Shown here: positions 24,556 to 36,661 of the stretch, in pieces
Position numbering within the stretch: the first letter of the stretch is position 1
Layout of the letters: each line of letters begins with the position of its first letter
DNA from: Solanum dulcamara
Taxonomy: Eukaryota > Streptophyta > Magnoliopsida > Solanales > Solanaceae
Assembly (NCBI RefSeq): GCF_947179165.1
Contig: NC_077239.1
Span: 69,207,134-69,271,133, forward strand
DNA: 64,000 nt
Direction: 5' to 3'
Notes under the pieces: generated by a model
Database searches by the model: none
Seen by the model: the letters and a program-made list of their open reading frames with translations, nothing else
What the model was told of the DNA's origin: nothing
Made by a program: the position numbers and the translations under genes

Positions 24556-25323
24556 CTCCCTCTATTCCATATTATCTGAATTTTTAAAACTTTTTTCATT
24601 GTTCAAAATATATAGTTGAATTGTTCAAAGTTCTTGAATTTTTTTCCATGTTTACCCTTTGCTTTAATGAAGTTTTGTTTTTCTAGGACTTAATGTTTAC
24701 ACTACTTACAAAGAGTATTTATGATTTCACATTTAATCATTTTTATGAGGCTGAAATTTATAATAAAGAACTACTTGTATTACTAGTACTCTACTTCATA
24801 AAATTTATTTTTTAACTCATCCATCTCCATATCTACTCTTTTAAACAAATTGAAAAAAAAAAGCAAGAGAGGAAAAATTTTATGGATTTTAGTGTTGAAG
24901 ACTCGATTGAAATAGTTCATGACACTATCGCTGATGAAAACTCGATTGGCTCCATGTAAATTTTTGTTAAACTTTTTAAGTAGAATTTTTTTGGTTGAAT
25001 TTGCAAAGCATTGTTTTGAAATTTTCTTTTTCAAAATTTGGCTCCAACTATAAATTTTTCACCAGAAAAATAGAGTCAAATTTGAATTTTGGGTAAAATC
25101 AGAAGCTTGTTGGTCCTCGTGAAAATCTGAGGAATCAAATGGACTTCTTAACTTTTGTTAGTCGTAGTAATTATTATAGGTAAAATACAAACCTTTTTGA
25201 GTAATGGCTTAGGAATAAACAAAAGGGTCATAGCGAAAAATATGGTTTAAATTTTGTCCTTAAATGGTTTTCTTAATATGTGTGCATTACCTTAAAAATT
25301 CAGATAATATAAAATAGAGGGAG
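24556..25323. mobile_element. Mariner/Stowaway-type element with TA duplications
   Basis: Left tip CTCCCTCTATTCCATATTAT and right tip, reverse complemented, CTCCCTCTATTTTATATTAT continue into TCTGAATTTTTAA, giving about 32 bp of inverted repeat with few mismatches. Both ends are flanked by TA (24554-24555 and 25324-25325). The 768 bp interior has no convincing transposase ORF, so it is non-autonomous. The tip matches the CTCCCTC consensus of plant Tc1/mariner elements. Confidence 0.85.
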
Positions 25324-25576
25324 TACATATTTATGGGTCAAGTTTTATGTTTTAATAAAATTGAATCATAGTTTGGAATTTCAAATCCCACTTTTTGAAA
25401 AAATTGATATTTGAAATCATGATTTGAAGTTTAAGTTAAAATTTTGTGTGAATTTCATAAACCAACACAAATTTGAAATTAGGCTCCGATATCCTATGGA
25501 CAAATGCCTACTAAGTACTTCCATTATTTTAGTTTATTTGACACCTATTTATTTTTCATATGTCCGGAAGGAATGG

Positions 25577-27745
25577 TGTAACACCTCAGAAGTTGGAAAG
25601 TTGACTTGAAAAGAAATGTTGTAGAAATTTTGTTGGTGCTAGTTCCCTTGAAGCCACCTATGGACCGTCTAAGGTCCTACGGCCCGTAGGAAGACAGTCG
25701 TAGGTAAGTCCTGATACTTGAAAAAATATTGGGTTTCAGAAATTGTTGTACGATTCGACCTAAGGATCGTGCAAGGTCCTATGGTGCATGGAAGACCATC
25801 GTAGAAGGAATCCCGAAAGAGGAAAAATTATCAAGTCTTAGAAGATTTTCTACGGACCAATAGGACGGTCCGTAGATAGGTTATACGGCCCGTAGGTGTG
25901 GCCATAAAAGAGATTCTGAGAGTTGGGAAGTTAAGGGTTGGCAAGATGAGAAGGCCTCTGGCCCGTAGGGTGGTCTATGGAACATAAAGGGGTTCGTAGT
26001 TTTGTTCTTGGGATTAAAATCTCAGTAAGTGACCTATGGATGACTAGAATGTTCTGTAAGGTCACTCCGGGAGCTATTTTTCAGGAATATTTCAGTCATT
26101 TCCGATTCTCTTAACACCTAAAGTATGCCGTTTATAAACTATTTCTAAGTCCTATAACTATCTTTACCCTTCAAATTTCCTTCATTCCCTCTCATTCACT
26201 CAACACCAAAAACTCTCAAGGAAATTCTCTCTCGAGGTCTTCTTTTTCAAGCAAGCTAGGATTTTAAGGATTTAAGTCTCCTCTTTCAATTCCAAATCTA
26301 GGAATCGTCAAGATATGTGAAAATTCATCAGTAGATCCTTTTCATCCATTGAGTCCCAAAGATTTCGTTACTTCTTCCATGAACCCAAAAATCTTCAAGA
26401 TATGGGTTCAATTGTTTATGACTAAATACATCCTAATTTGTCTTATTATACATGATTGGATCTAAATTACATGTTTTCAATGGTTTTCTCATGAACCCAT
26501 GCATTATGAATATTTTATGATTATGAACTATGTTTTGAGATTATGCATGCATCGTGATTGAAGAAACTATGATTTAAGGATGCTTTTAAACAAAGTATCA
26601 AGTATGATTTTATGAAAACAAGATTGTTTCAAATTGAAGTATTCTCATTATGAAGGATTTCCATGATTTAGACACTTTTGGTTGAAGTGTGATTTTTATG
26701 AAAAACTTATCATGATCTAGATACTTTAGATAAGTGTCTTCTATTTATGAAATCATGATATGTTTAAAGGAGCTATTCTTATGATTCAGTATGTTATTAT
26801 GGACTTGGTATTACTATATTCTTACCATTTTCAAAGACTATGATATGTTTATGTATGATATTTCGTTGAGAGTTTACTTAGCTCCGAGTGGACTTTGGAA
26901 TGAAGGCTCACTCGTTAGTAGAGGCAGAGTTCTTTAGAAGCAATCCCCTAGTCCTATAACTATATGCCCCCATGGGTTGTCTCAATTGGACAATCAACTT
27001 AAGCTAGTAGATCCACAAAAACTCATGTTCATGGTCAGACAAGTAGGAAAACCTCTTTTCATTGTAGGAAAGACACTGGACTCCATGTTATAGCCCAGAT
27101 TGTTTATGTCAATTAACGGTATCTCTCACATAGACTTATCATTCTCACTTATATTATGTTCACCTTATGATTTTCTTATGACTATTGCATTGACATGATG
27201 TTTTAACTCAGATCATATCATGTTTTAACTTTGTCATTGCATTATCATATTTTCAGATTCATCATGCTATATCTCTCATGTTCATGTATTTTTTCCTCAT
27301 ACTCAGTACATTTTAAGTACTGATCGCATACTTTTTCCTATATTATTTAATAATATAGGTCACGACGCTTCTCATCAGACCCATGGTTATTACAGAGTCC
27401 TATTAGATTTCATATTACTAGTGAGTGCTCATATTCTGAGGAAGTTTATATTAGGCTATATTCAGATTTTTATTCAGTTTTTCTTATGTTAGAGATAGCT
27501 AGAGACATATTCTAGCATCTAGTCTATTATAGAGACTTTCGGACATTAGATGATTCCATGTATGTTGAGTTGAATTTTATTTTCCTATTATGATATATCA
27601 GACTATGTCAAGATGTATCTTTCACTTTTCAAATTATTTTCTTATGTTGTTTATCTTAGTTTCATGCTTATCTCAAGTGGCTTATTTAGGGTCTTTCAGG
27701 ATTCTATTCAACATGTCACATCTAGGGGTAACTTGGGTCATGATA
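25577..27745 (+). repeat. Element C, 5' LTR
   Basis: Begins TGTAACACCTCAGAAGTTGG and ends GGGTCATGATA, followed after AACT by a degenerate primer site TGATATTCAGAGC (27750-27762; the canonical site is TGGTATCAGAGC). The first ~700 bp match the partial 3' LTR at 40281. A cluster of CGGCCCGTAGG/GGTCCGTAG motifs occupies about 25655-26070, and a TATA-like TATAAAC lies at 26133-26139. Confidence 0.85.
25655..26070 (+). promoter_or_regulatory. CCGTAGG-type motif cluster in element C LTR
   Basis: Repeated, partly self-complementary motifs (ACGGCCCGTAGG, GACGGTCCGTAG, CTACGGACC) occur at least six times within the first 500 bp of the LTR and end about 65 bp upstream of a TATA-like box. The partial 3' LTR has the same cluster. 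A control function is inferred from position only. Confidence 0.4.
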
Positions 27746-27960
27746 AACTTGATATTCAGAGCATCACGTTTTTAAAAGAGTCCTAGATTTCTGAAAGTAA
27801 CGTTAAGTAAAGTCTATCAATGTGAAGTGCACAACATCTATGAAAAGGAGGCAACGAGTCATTTAAGAAACTTCACTTCTTTCATCACTTTTAAGTCGTG
27901 AGATAGAGTTGGACTCTAAAAGGTTTCCTTCTAACTCATGTTCTACGTGTTTTAAAATCA

Positions 27961-28399
27961 TGCCTCCAAGAAAAGCTTCATTGAGAAGGAATGTGAATCA
28001 AGATGAGGAGCAACAAGCCCTAAAGCTTCACTTTATCCTTTGACCGAGCAAGTCACTCATGCCGAATTTAGGGCTACTTTCCAAGTTCTTGTCCAAGCTA
28101 TGATGGCTCAAGCTAACCGTAAAGTTGTAGCTCCCGCGAACTCGAATATGGGTACGGTGGCGACTAAGATACGAGACTTCACTCGGATAAATACACTGGA
28201 ATTCCATGTTTCTATGGTGGAGGAGAATCCACAAGAGTTTGTTGAAGGAATCCAAAAAATTGTGGACTCTATGGGTGTGACTCCAGTGGAAAAGGCAGAT
28301 TTGACCGCTTATCAATTGAAAGGGGATGCTCAAGTGTGGTTTTCTCAATGGAAGGCAGACTTGTCTGGTATTAGTTTTTTAGAAAATCACCTTAGTTGA
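27961..28399 (+). pseudogene. Element C gag remnant
   Basis: Starts MPPRKASLRRNVNQDEEQQA at 27961, shifts frame near 28040, then continues with a retrotransposon Gag block (KIRDFTRINTLEF, LTAYQLKGDAQVWFSQWK). It ends abruptly at SGISFLENHLS. The zinc knuckle and the protease active site are deleted at this junction. Confidence 0.85.
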
Positions 28400-29347
28400 T
28401 CTAGCAAAGTTAGATATGACTTACTTAGATGTTATTTTTAGTATGGATTGACTTTATACTTGTTATGCCTCTATTGATTGTAGAACCCGAATGATTAAGT
28501 TTTAGTTTTTGAATGAAATAGTCATAGAGTGGAAGGGTAGTAACTTAACGATTAAGGGTCAGTTATATCTCGTGCCTTAAAGCTAGGAAGATGATTTTTA
28601 AAATATATATCTATCATCTAGTTTGGGTAGGGATACTAATTCTGAGACCCCTACTTTCGAGTTAGTTTATATTGTGAATGAGTTTCTAGAAGTGTTTTCC
28701 GATGATCTTCCTATCTTCCTAGAGTTCCTCCGAAAGGGAAATCGAATTTGAATTGACCTTCTTTTAGATACCTAGCCGATCTCTATTCCTCCTTATAGAA
28801 TAGCTCTGACATAACTTAAGAAGTTGAAAAATCAGTTAAAGGACCTTCTGGATAAGGGTTTCATTAGACCGAATATCTCTCCATGGGGTACTTCAATTCT
28901 CTTTGTTCTCTCTGCATGTGCATCAATTATCAACAGTTGAACACGGTCACAATAAGAAATAATTATCTCATCTCAAGGATTGATGACTTGTTCGATCTGC
29001 TTTAGGGTAAAAGTTTCTTTTCAAAGATTGATCTTTGATCTGGTTATCATCAGCTTAGAGTGAGAGAATGTGACATTTCAAAGATGGCCTTGAGGACTCG
29101 GTATGGTCACTATGAATTTTTGGTTATGTCTTTTGGACTAATGAATGCTCCTGCATTTTTTAAGGTATTGATGAACAGAGTGTTCAAACAATATTTTGAT
29201 ATGTTCGTCATTGTGTTTATCGATGTATTTTGATCTATTCTAAGAGTAAGGATGAGCATGCCGATCATTTGAGGATTCTCTTATAAGTTGCCAAGGAGTG
29301 CCAGTTGTTTTCTAAGTTAGCAAGTATGAGTTTTGGTTGAGGTCGGT
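28400..29347 (+). pseudogene. Element C protease tail and reverse transcriptase, N-terminal part
   Basis: Recognisable pieces in changing frames: [14 protein letters not shown], a reverse transcriptase start, a YHQL region, and the start of the palm domain (FGYVFWTNE and [14 protein letters not shown], spanning the FIDD site, which is damaged). Many stops. The segment is cut at TCGGT by element D and continues at 38921. Confidence 0.8.
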
Positions 29348-31618
29348 TGTAACGCCTTGAAAATTTCCATATCAAGACCCGAACCATCCTTCATAGGCGT
29401 ATAGGCTTGAACCCGATGACTTCTAATTTCATATATGAGTTAGGATCAATTTCTAAGTAATTGAAGTATGTTGGATGTGTTTAGAGGTCATAAGGGATCT
29501 CTAACACCAAGCCAATTCCAAAGAATTCCTATCGACTAAGTTTCCGGAATGAGTTCGGATAAGGGTCAACTTCAAATGACTATATCTCCTAGATTATGAC
29601 GAATTGGGGGTCCCATAACCTATCAAATTAAAGATCTTTGAGTCGTCTTTCTACTCCACCAATATTGCAATTGTTGGAGTTCAGAGTCAAAAGTTATGGC
29701 CATTTTACTACAGACTAGTACTGCAGGAATTTTGGGCCTGGGCGACCACTGCAGGAATTTCAGGCCTGGCCCTCCAGTGGCGCGACGCGCCACTATAGCG
29801 CCAGAAAACAGCCTCAGTAGTTTGGTCCTTGGCGTGATGCACCACTATTAGATGTGCAGGTTTTTTAGCCTATTCTAGCTTGGCGCTGCAGTAGCGCGAC
29901 GCGCCACTATAGCGCCAGCAGGGTCTTAGCCCATTTTCCAGATTTTTAAGGGGCATTTCGTCCTTTCCTTGTGTGTTACCCAAAGTGAGGTCATTTTGAG
30001 AGGAAAATTCACCTAGTAAGAGACTCCTAAGCCTCCTTTCCTCATTCACTCTCACTCACACTCTAATAACAAAAAGGGAACAAGAAGCCCTAACCTCCCA
30101 AGTGCTCTCAAGCCTTCTTCCTCCATCTCCAAGAAGATCAAGCCTCCATTTCTTTTCAAGTTTTTCATTCAAGAGTTGAATCCTCAAGGTATGTGAGCTT
30201 CCATCCATGGTTCCTTCCACCCATGGAGTCCAAAAGTTCTTTTTAAAATTTATATTGAAATATTAAGGGTGAATCTTCATGGGCTTTTATATGATGACTT
30301 TAAATGCATAAATTATGGTGTATTTTGAGTTTATTTACCTATATTGATGTATTTTGACTCTTAATTGCATGAATTGAATGATTTGCTAATGTGCCTCTAT
30401 GAAGGCTTGAAGGAGGGTTTTAATTATGAATGGTGGATTATTTTGAGATATTTTAAATTGATGCATTTCATTATTCTCTTGCTTGCAATAATTCTTCAAA
30501 ATACATTTAAAGGTTTTATGAAGAAAATCCACCTAGTTTTCCTCATGATTAAAGTAAAGTAAAATGAAGTTGGATTGAAAGTTTATGAAGCAAATGCCCA
30601 TGATTAAGGAAGTCTTGAGAAATGATTGAATGATGATGAAAGGGCTTTTAGCCAAAGAAGGGATTCAACGTGAAAGGATAACTCTCACATAGTTGAATCA
30701 AATGAAATATTTAATGAGCTATTCTACCGAAAATAATTTGATGTCTAATGTTATACAATGCTTATGCTATTATGATATTTAAATGTTATTTCTGTGGGAT
30801 TGACCTAGCACCGAATATAGCATGTAGATGAGGACTCGACCTAAGGGGTCCTTAAGTAAAGTCTCATAATGCATTAACTATGCGCCAACATAGAAGCCCT
30901 TGTAGGCTAGTTAGGCTAGTGGATCCACAATTAGCCAATAAAGTTAAAGTTATAGAACGTTAAAGTTGACGGAGTCCTACCCGGCAAGTAGACTCCCCGT
31001 GCCAATGTAGGGAGTTATGTTGGATTCCATGTAATAGCTCCCATGGTCTTAAATGTCGGTTAGGGTCACTTCTCCACAAAAATGAATATTTTAAAGTTTC
31101 CTATGATCATGTTTATTGCATGCATTCGCTTATGCATATTGCTTATTCATGTTTTTCTTATGTTCTTCATTTCATAGCATACTCACATACTTAGTACATT
31201 CAAAGTACTAACGCATACTTTTGCCTACATGATATCACCATGTAGGAACCGCCGCCGCTCCTCGATCTCCTCCACGTGGCTAACCCGTATTAGTTTGAAG
31301 ATTTGCTAGTGGTGAGTTCCCATGTTTCGAGAACAACATCCCTTTTATTCTAAGCTTTGGTTATGTAGAATAGTAAGACTTTATTTAAAGCATTTCGTGA
31401 CACTTATATTGAGGGTGAGCTAGGGATATGTCTTAGCCCCCGCCAAGTCTATTAGTAGAGGTATGTTTGGATATAAATGGATAAATGTTTTTATTTCTGC
31501 TTGTTATTATTTATCATTACTAATAAAATGCTTAATGAATGCTAAGAGGCTTGGGTGAGGTACCTTCGGGTGTCTCATTCGCCGTGTCGCGTCTAGGCCC
31601 TGGGCTTGGATCGTGACA
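29348..31618 (+). repeat. Element D, 5' LTR
   Basis: Runs TGTAACGCCTTGAAAATTTC to GATCGTGACA, 2,271 bp. Contains GC-rich motifs at 29760-29930 (GGCGCGACGCGCCACTATAG repeated) related to those of element A. The small ORFs inside it (for example 29870-30055 on the minus strand) recur in the 3' LTR and are not genes. Confidence 0.95.
29760..29930 (+). promoter_or_regulatory. GC-rich palindrome cluster, element D 5' LTR
   Basis: Three copies of a CpG-rich palindromic motif (GGCGCGACGCGCCACTATAG and decayed variants) 412-582 bp into the LTR. The 3' LTR copy lies at 37075-37235. The motif is shared with element A, whose LTR is otherwise diverged, and sits at the same distance from the LTR start. 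The TATA position is unclear here. Confidence 0.45.
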
Positions 31619-31622
31619 AACT

Positions 31623-31634
31623 TGGTATCAGAGC
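31623..31634 (+). other. Primer binding site (tRNA-iMet) of element D
   Basis: TGGTATCAGAGC four bases after the 5' LTR end, complementary to the initiator tRNA-Met 3' end. Confidence 0.93.
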
Positions 31635-31832
31635 ACGAGGTTTTGAAATGGTCCTTGGATTCCAACATACCGCATCAAATAGGGTCTTGTTCATAGTTGT
31701 GAAGCGCGCCAAAATTATGAATAGGAGGCTATGAGGCATTTAGAAAAGTTTTTCACTTCTTTCAAATTTATGTCGTGCCTCAGAGTATCCTAAGCCTTCC
31801 TATAACTAACGGACTGTTTCGTGTTTCTTTAG

Positions 31833-34800
31833 ATGATGCCTCGTGGAAGACCACCTCAAAGGGCAAAGGTACCACCCCAAAGGGCAAGGGTTGACGATGA
31901 GGACCAACCTTCTCTGGTTCCGGATATCCCACATTATGAGGAAGGGGTGTCCCATGCTGAGTTTCGAAACGTCATCACATTATTAGCTCAAGCTGTGGCC
32001 AACCAAGGGCGTCAACGTGTTCCCCCTGCCCAAGTGCAAAATCCGGCCACTAGGATTTGGGAGTTTCAAAGGATGAATCCCCTAGATTTTGATGGTTCTA
32101 AAATAGATGAGGACCCTATGGAGTTCATCGAGGAGGTGTATCGGATCGTGGAAATCTTGGGTGTCCTATCAAATAAAAAGGCCGAACTAGCCGCCTATCA
32201 ACTCAAGGGTGTGGCTTGAGTGTGGCACAAGTAATGGGTTGTGGAGAGGGGTGAGGAAGTTGGGCCGATTGAATGGGAAGAGTTCAAAGGTGCTTTCTTA
32301 GATCGTTTCTTTCCATTGGAGTTGAGGGAGGCCAAGGTCCAAGAGTTCATCAACCTCCGACAAGGAAGCATGAGTGTGAAGGAATATGCCCTCAAATTTA
32401 CAAGGTTGTCCAAATATGCTCCCTTCATGGTCTCTGACTCCCGAGCAAGGATGAGTAAGTTTGTTTTTGGTGTTTCAAGCTTGGTGTCCAAAGAGTGCAA
32501 AATGGCCATGTTGGTCAAGGAGATGGATATCTCCCGGTTAATGACTTATGCCGAACAAATCAAAGAAGAGAAGTTGAGGGAAAGGTCTAGAGGGTTCAAA
32601 AGGGTTAGAGTGGATGGTGGAGGGTTCAACCCTCAAAGGTCCGGTCATGATGGCATTAGCAAGGGCCAAGGCAGTCAACGACCCTTGGGGCAAGGTTCTA
32701 CGAATGCCCCTATTTCCAAATTTAACAAAGACAAGGGCCCTAACTTAATGACCCCAAGAGATAACATTGGTACCCAAGCTTATCCCTCATGTGGGAAGTG
32801 TGGGAAGGCCCACAAAGGGGAGTGCTTGGCGGGCTCAAACGCGTGCTTCAAATGCGGCAAGCCGGGTCATCATGCTCGGGATTATAGAAGTGGTGGTGGT
32901 GGTAGGCCTCAAGGCCAAGTTGCTCATGGCCAACAAACTCAAGGAAGTGGCCAACGCACCAACCGTTTTTATACATTGCAAGGGAGGCAAGAAGTTGAGG
33001 TGGCTCCAAATGTTGTTACCGGTATGTTAAAGGTCTTTACTTTTGATGTATATGCATTGTTGGATCCCGGTGCAAACTTGTCATTTGTTACCCTATTCTT
33101 AGCAAATAGGTTTGATGTGTTACCCGAAATGTTATTAGAGCCTTATTTGGTGTCTACCCCCGTGGGTGAATCGGTTATTGCTAGGAAGGTCTATAGGGGT
33201 TGTCCCGTGTCTATTTTTCATAAAGTTATTCCTTGTGATCTCATTGAGCTTGATATAATAAATTTCGATGTCATCCTTGGGATGGATTGGTTATATGCAT
33301 CTTATGCTTCCATAGATTGTAGGACTCATCGAGTCAAGTTCCAATTTCCCAAAGAGTCCGTTATTGAATGGGAGGGCCATGATTCGGTGGTGAAGGGTAG
33401 GTTCATTTCTTATCTTAAGGCTCGAAAAATGATTTCTAAGGGTTGTATTTACCACATTGTAAGGGTGAGGGATGTCGACTCCGAAAGTCCTCCTCTTGAG
33501 TCGGTTCCCATAGTCAATGAGTTCCCCGATGTCTTTCCTGATGACCTTCTCGGTGTCCCTCCCGAAAGGGAAGTTGATTTTGGTATCGATCTCACCCCCG
33601 ACACCCAACCTATCTCTATTCCTCCTTATCGGATGGCCCCGGCAGAACTGAAAGAGTTGAAGGAACAATTAAAGGACTTGTTAGAAAAGGGGTTCATAAG
33701 GCCCAGTATTTCACCGTGGGGTGCTCTTGTGCTATTTGTAAGGAAAAAGGATGGGTCGCTTCGAATGTGCATAGACTACCGGCAATTGAATAAGGTAACT
33801 ATTAAGAACAAGTACCCAATTCCTAGAATAGATGACTTGTTTGATCAATTGCAAGGGGCAAGTCACTTCTCCAATATTGACCTTCGGTCCGGCTATCACC
33901 AACTAAAGGTGAGAGAGTGTGACATTCCCAAAATGGCCTTTCGAACAAGGTATGGTCACTTCGAGTTTGTGATGATGATTTTTGGGTTGACGAATGCGCC
34001 AGCGGTTTTTATGGACCTAATGAATAGAGTGTTCAAGCCCTACTTTGATACTTTTGTTGTAGTCTTCATTGACGATATTTTGATTTACTCTCGAGGTAAG
34101 GAAGAACATAAGAATCCCTTGAGGGTTGTACTTCAAACGTTGAGGGATAGACAATTATTTGCAAAATTTAGTAAGTGTGAATTTTGGTTGAAGGAGGTGG
34201 CATTTCTTGGTCACGTAGTATCCGGTGACGGAATCCAGGTTGATCCTAAGAAAACGGAGGTTGTGAAGAATTGGCCTAGACCATTGTCCTCTTCGGACAT
34301 TAGAAGCTTCTTGGATCTAGTCGGGTACTATAGAAGGTTCGTCGAAAGGTTTTCTTCCATCTCATCTCCTATGACGAAACTGACCCAAAAGAAAGCGAAA
34401 TTCATATAGACGAATGAGTGTGAAAAGAGTTTCCAAACCTTGAAAGATCGACTTACCTCCACTCCTATTTTGACTCTACCAAAAGAATTAGAAGGGTTTG
34501 TGGTTTATTGTGATGCTTCAAAAATTGGTTTGGGTTGTGTCTTAATGCAAAATGGCAAGGTCATAGCCTACGCTTCTAGGCAATTGAAGGTGCATGAGAG
34601 TAACTACCCTACCCATGATCTTGAATTGGTGGCCGTTGTTTTTGCTTTGAAGATTTGGCGGCATTACCTCTATGGGGTACATATGGATGTGTATACCGAT
34701 CACAAAAGTCTCCAATACGTGTACACCCAAAAGGACCTTAATCTAAGACAAAGAAGGTGGCTAGAACTCCTCAAGGACTATGACATGAGTGTGCATTATC

Positions 34801-36422
34801 ATCCGGGTAAAGCTAATGTGGTTGCCGATGCACTTAGTAGAGTGTCTATGGGGAGTGTGGCCCATGTTGATGAAGGGAAGAGAGAGTTGGTGAAAGATGT
34901 TCATCGGTTGGCTAGATTAGGGGTGAAGTTGTGTGGTACCAATAATGGTGGCATGGTTGTTCAAAACGGGTCTGAATCCTCCTTGGTGGTGGATGTTAAG
35001 TCAACTCAAGATCTTGACCCGATGTTTGTTGAATTAAAGAAATTGGTAAAAGAAATGAAGGTAGGGGTCTTTTCCCAAGGGGGGGATGGGGTGATATACT
35101 ACCAAGGTCGATTATGTGTTCCGGATGTGGATGGCATAAGGAGCTTGATTTTGAAGGAGGCCCACAATTCTTCATACTCCATTCATCCCGGTTCGACGAA
35201 AATGTACCGAGACTTAAAAGAATTTTATTGGTGGGGTGGGATGAAGAAGGACATAGCGAGGTTCGTGTCTGAATGTCCGAATTGCCAACAAGTGAAGGCC
35301 GAACATCAAAGGCCGGGTGGCCTAGCCCAAGACATTGAAATTCCCACTTGGAAGTGGGAAGATATGAATATGGATTTTGTAGTGGGTTTGCCTCATACCC
35401 GGAAGCGTCATGATTCGATTTGGGTAATTGTTGATAGAATGACTAAGTCGGCTCACTTTCTACCGGTTAAAACTTCCTATAGTGCCGAAGACTATGCCAA
35501 GTTGTATATTCGGGAGTTAGTGAGGTTGCATGGTGTGCCGTTGTCCATTATTTCGGATCATGGTACCCAATTCACTTCTCACTTTTGGGGATCATTTCAA
35601 AAGGGCCTCGGTACTAAGGTAAAGTTGAGCACCGCATTCCATCCTCAAACAGATGGACAAGCCGAAAGGACAATTCAAACCCTAGAGGATATGTTAAGGG
35701 CTTGTGTGTTGGAGTTTAAAGGGAATTGGGATGATCATCTACCGCTCATCGAGTTTTCCTATAATAATAGTTACCACTCAAGTATTGAGATGGCGCCATT
35801 TAAGGCTTTGTATGGGAGACGATGTAGATCTCTGGTTGGTTGGTTTGAGGTAGGTGAGATGGCCTTGTTAGGCCCCAATTTGGTACTTGATGCTTTAAAG
35901 AAGGTGAAGCTCATTAGAGAAAGGTTGAAAACGACGCAAAGTCGTCCAAAATCATATTCTGACACTAGAAGAAGGGATCTTGAGTTTAATGTGGATGATT
36001 GGGTGTATTTGAAGGTTTCACCCATGAAGGGTGTGGTTCGATTTGGTAAGAAAGGAAAATTGAGCCCTAGGTATGTAGGGCCGTATAAAATCTTACGGCG
36101 CGTTGGCAAAGTTGCTTATGAGTTGGAGTTACCATTGGAAATGGCCATGGTTCACCCAGTGTTCCATGTGTCTATGTTGAGAAAATGTGTGGATGATCCT
36201 AATTCTATTGTTCCTTTGGAAGTAGCGAATGTTGAAGAAAACTTGACCTATGAAGAGGTCCCGGTTGAAATTTTGGACCGTCAAATTAAGAGGTTGAGGA
36301 ACAAAGAGGTTGCATCTGTTAAAGTTCTTTGGAGGAATCAACAAGTTGAAAGCGCTACATGGGAAGCGGAAACGGATATGATGAAACGTTATCCTCACCT
36401 TTTCCATTCTACTCAAGTCTAA
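31833..36422 (+). pseudogene. Element D gag-pol polyprotein with three in-frame stops
   Basis: About 1,529 codons in one frame from ATG 31833. Order: Gag; zinc knuckle at 338-351 ([14 protein letters not shown], last Cys replaced by Tyr); protease DPGANLSFV at 412; reverse transcriptase with FIDD near 746-749; RNase H (YCDAS at about 892); integrase zinc finger (H1111, H1118, C1148, C1151) and core D1181, D1242, E1278 (second D to E spacing 35); chromodomain about 1475-1525 ([12 protein letters not shown]...[15 protein letters not shown]). Stops: TGA 32217, TAA 32232, TAG 34407. Paralogues in this window have Gln at the second site and Trp at the third. Apart from these stops and the knuckle the enzyme motifs are intact, so it is the best-preserved element here. 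Confidence 0.95.
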
Positions 36423-36648
36423 GGTACTGAATCACTCACACTCAATGTTTAAGACTTCTATAATACGGTTCTTTTGAGTCCTCATATGCATGTTCATGAA
36501 GTTGAATTTTAAAGTTATGTTTTATGCTTAAATTTAATGATTTAATGGTTGATGAATTTCAAGTGTCATTGTATATATGTTGGGCTGCTAGTCCTCGTGC
36601 AAAGTCCCCCTCTATGCTAATGAATCTCATTCGAGGACGAATGTTTCC

Positions 36649-36660
36649 AAGGGGGAGATA
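36649..36660 (+). other. Polypurine tract of element D
   Basis: AAGGGGGAGATA directly before the 3' LTR, preceded by the conserved CATTCGAGGACGAATG block. It is the priming site for plus-strand DNA. Confidence 0.88.
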
Positions 36661-36661
36661 T

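Noticed and set aside
27590..27775. 61-residue ORF before the element C primer site
   Set aside because: Runs across the LTR end and primer site of element C with no domain similarity.
29870..30055. 61-residue ORF conserved at 37185-37370
   Set aside because: Both copies lie in the LTR pair of element D; conservation is due to the LTR duplication.
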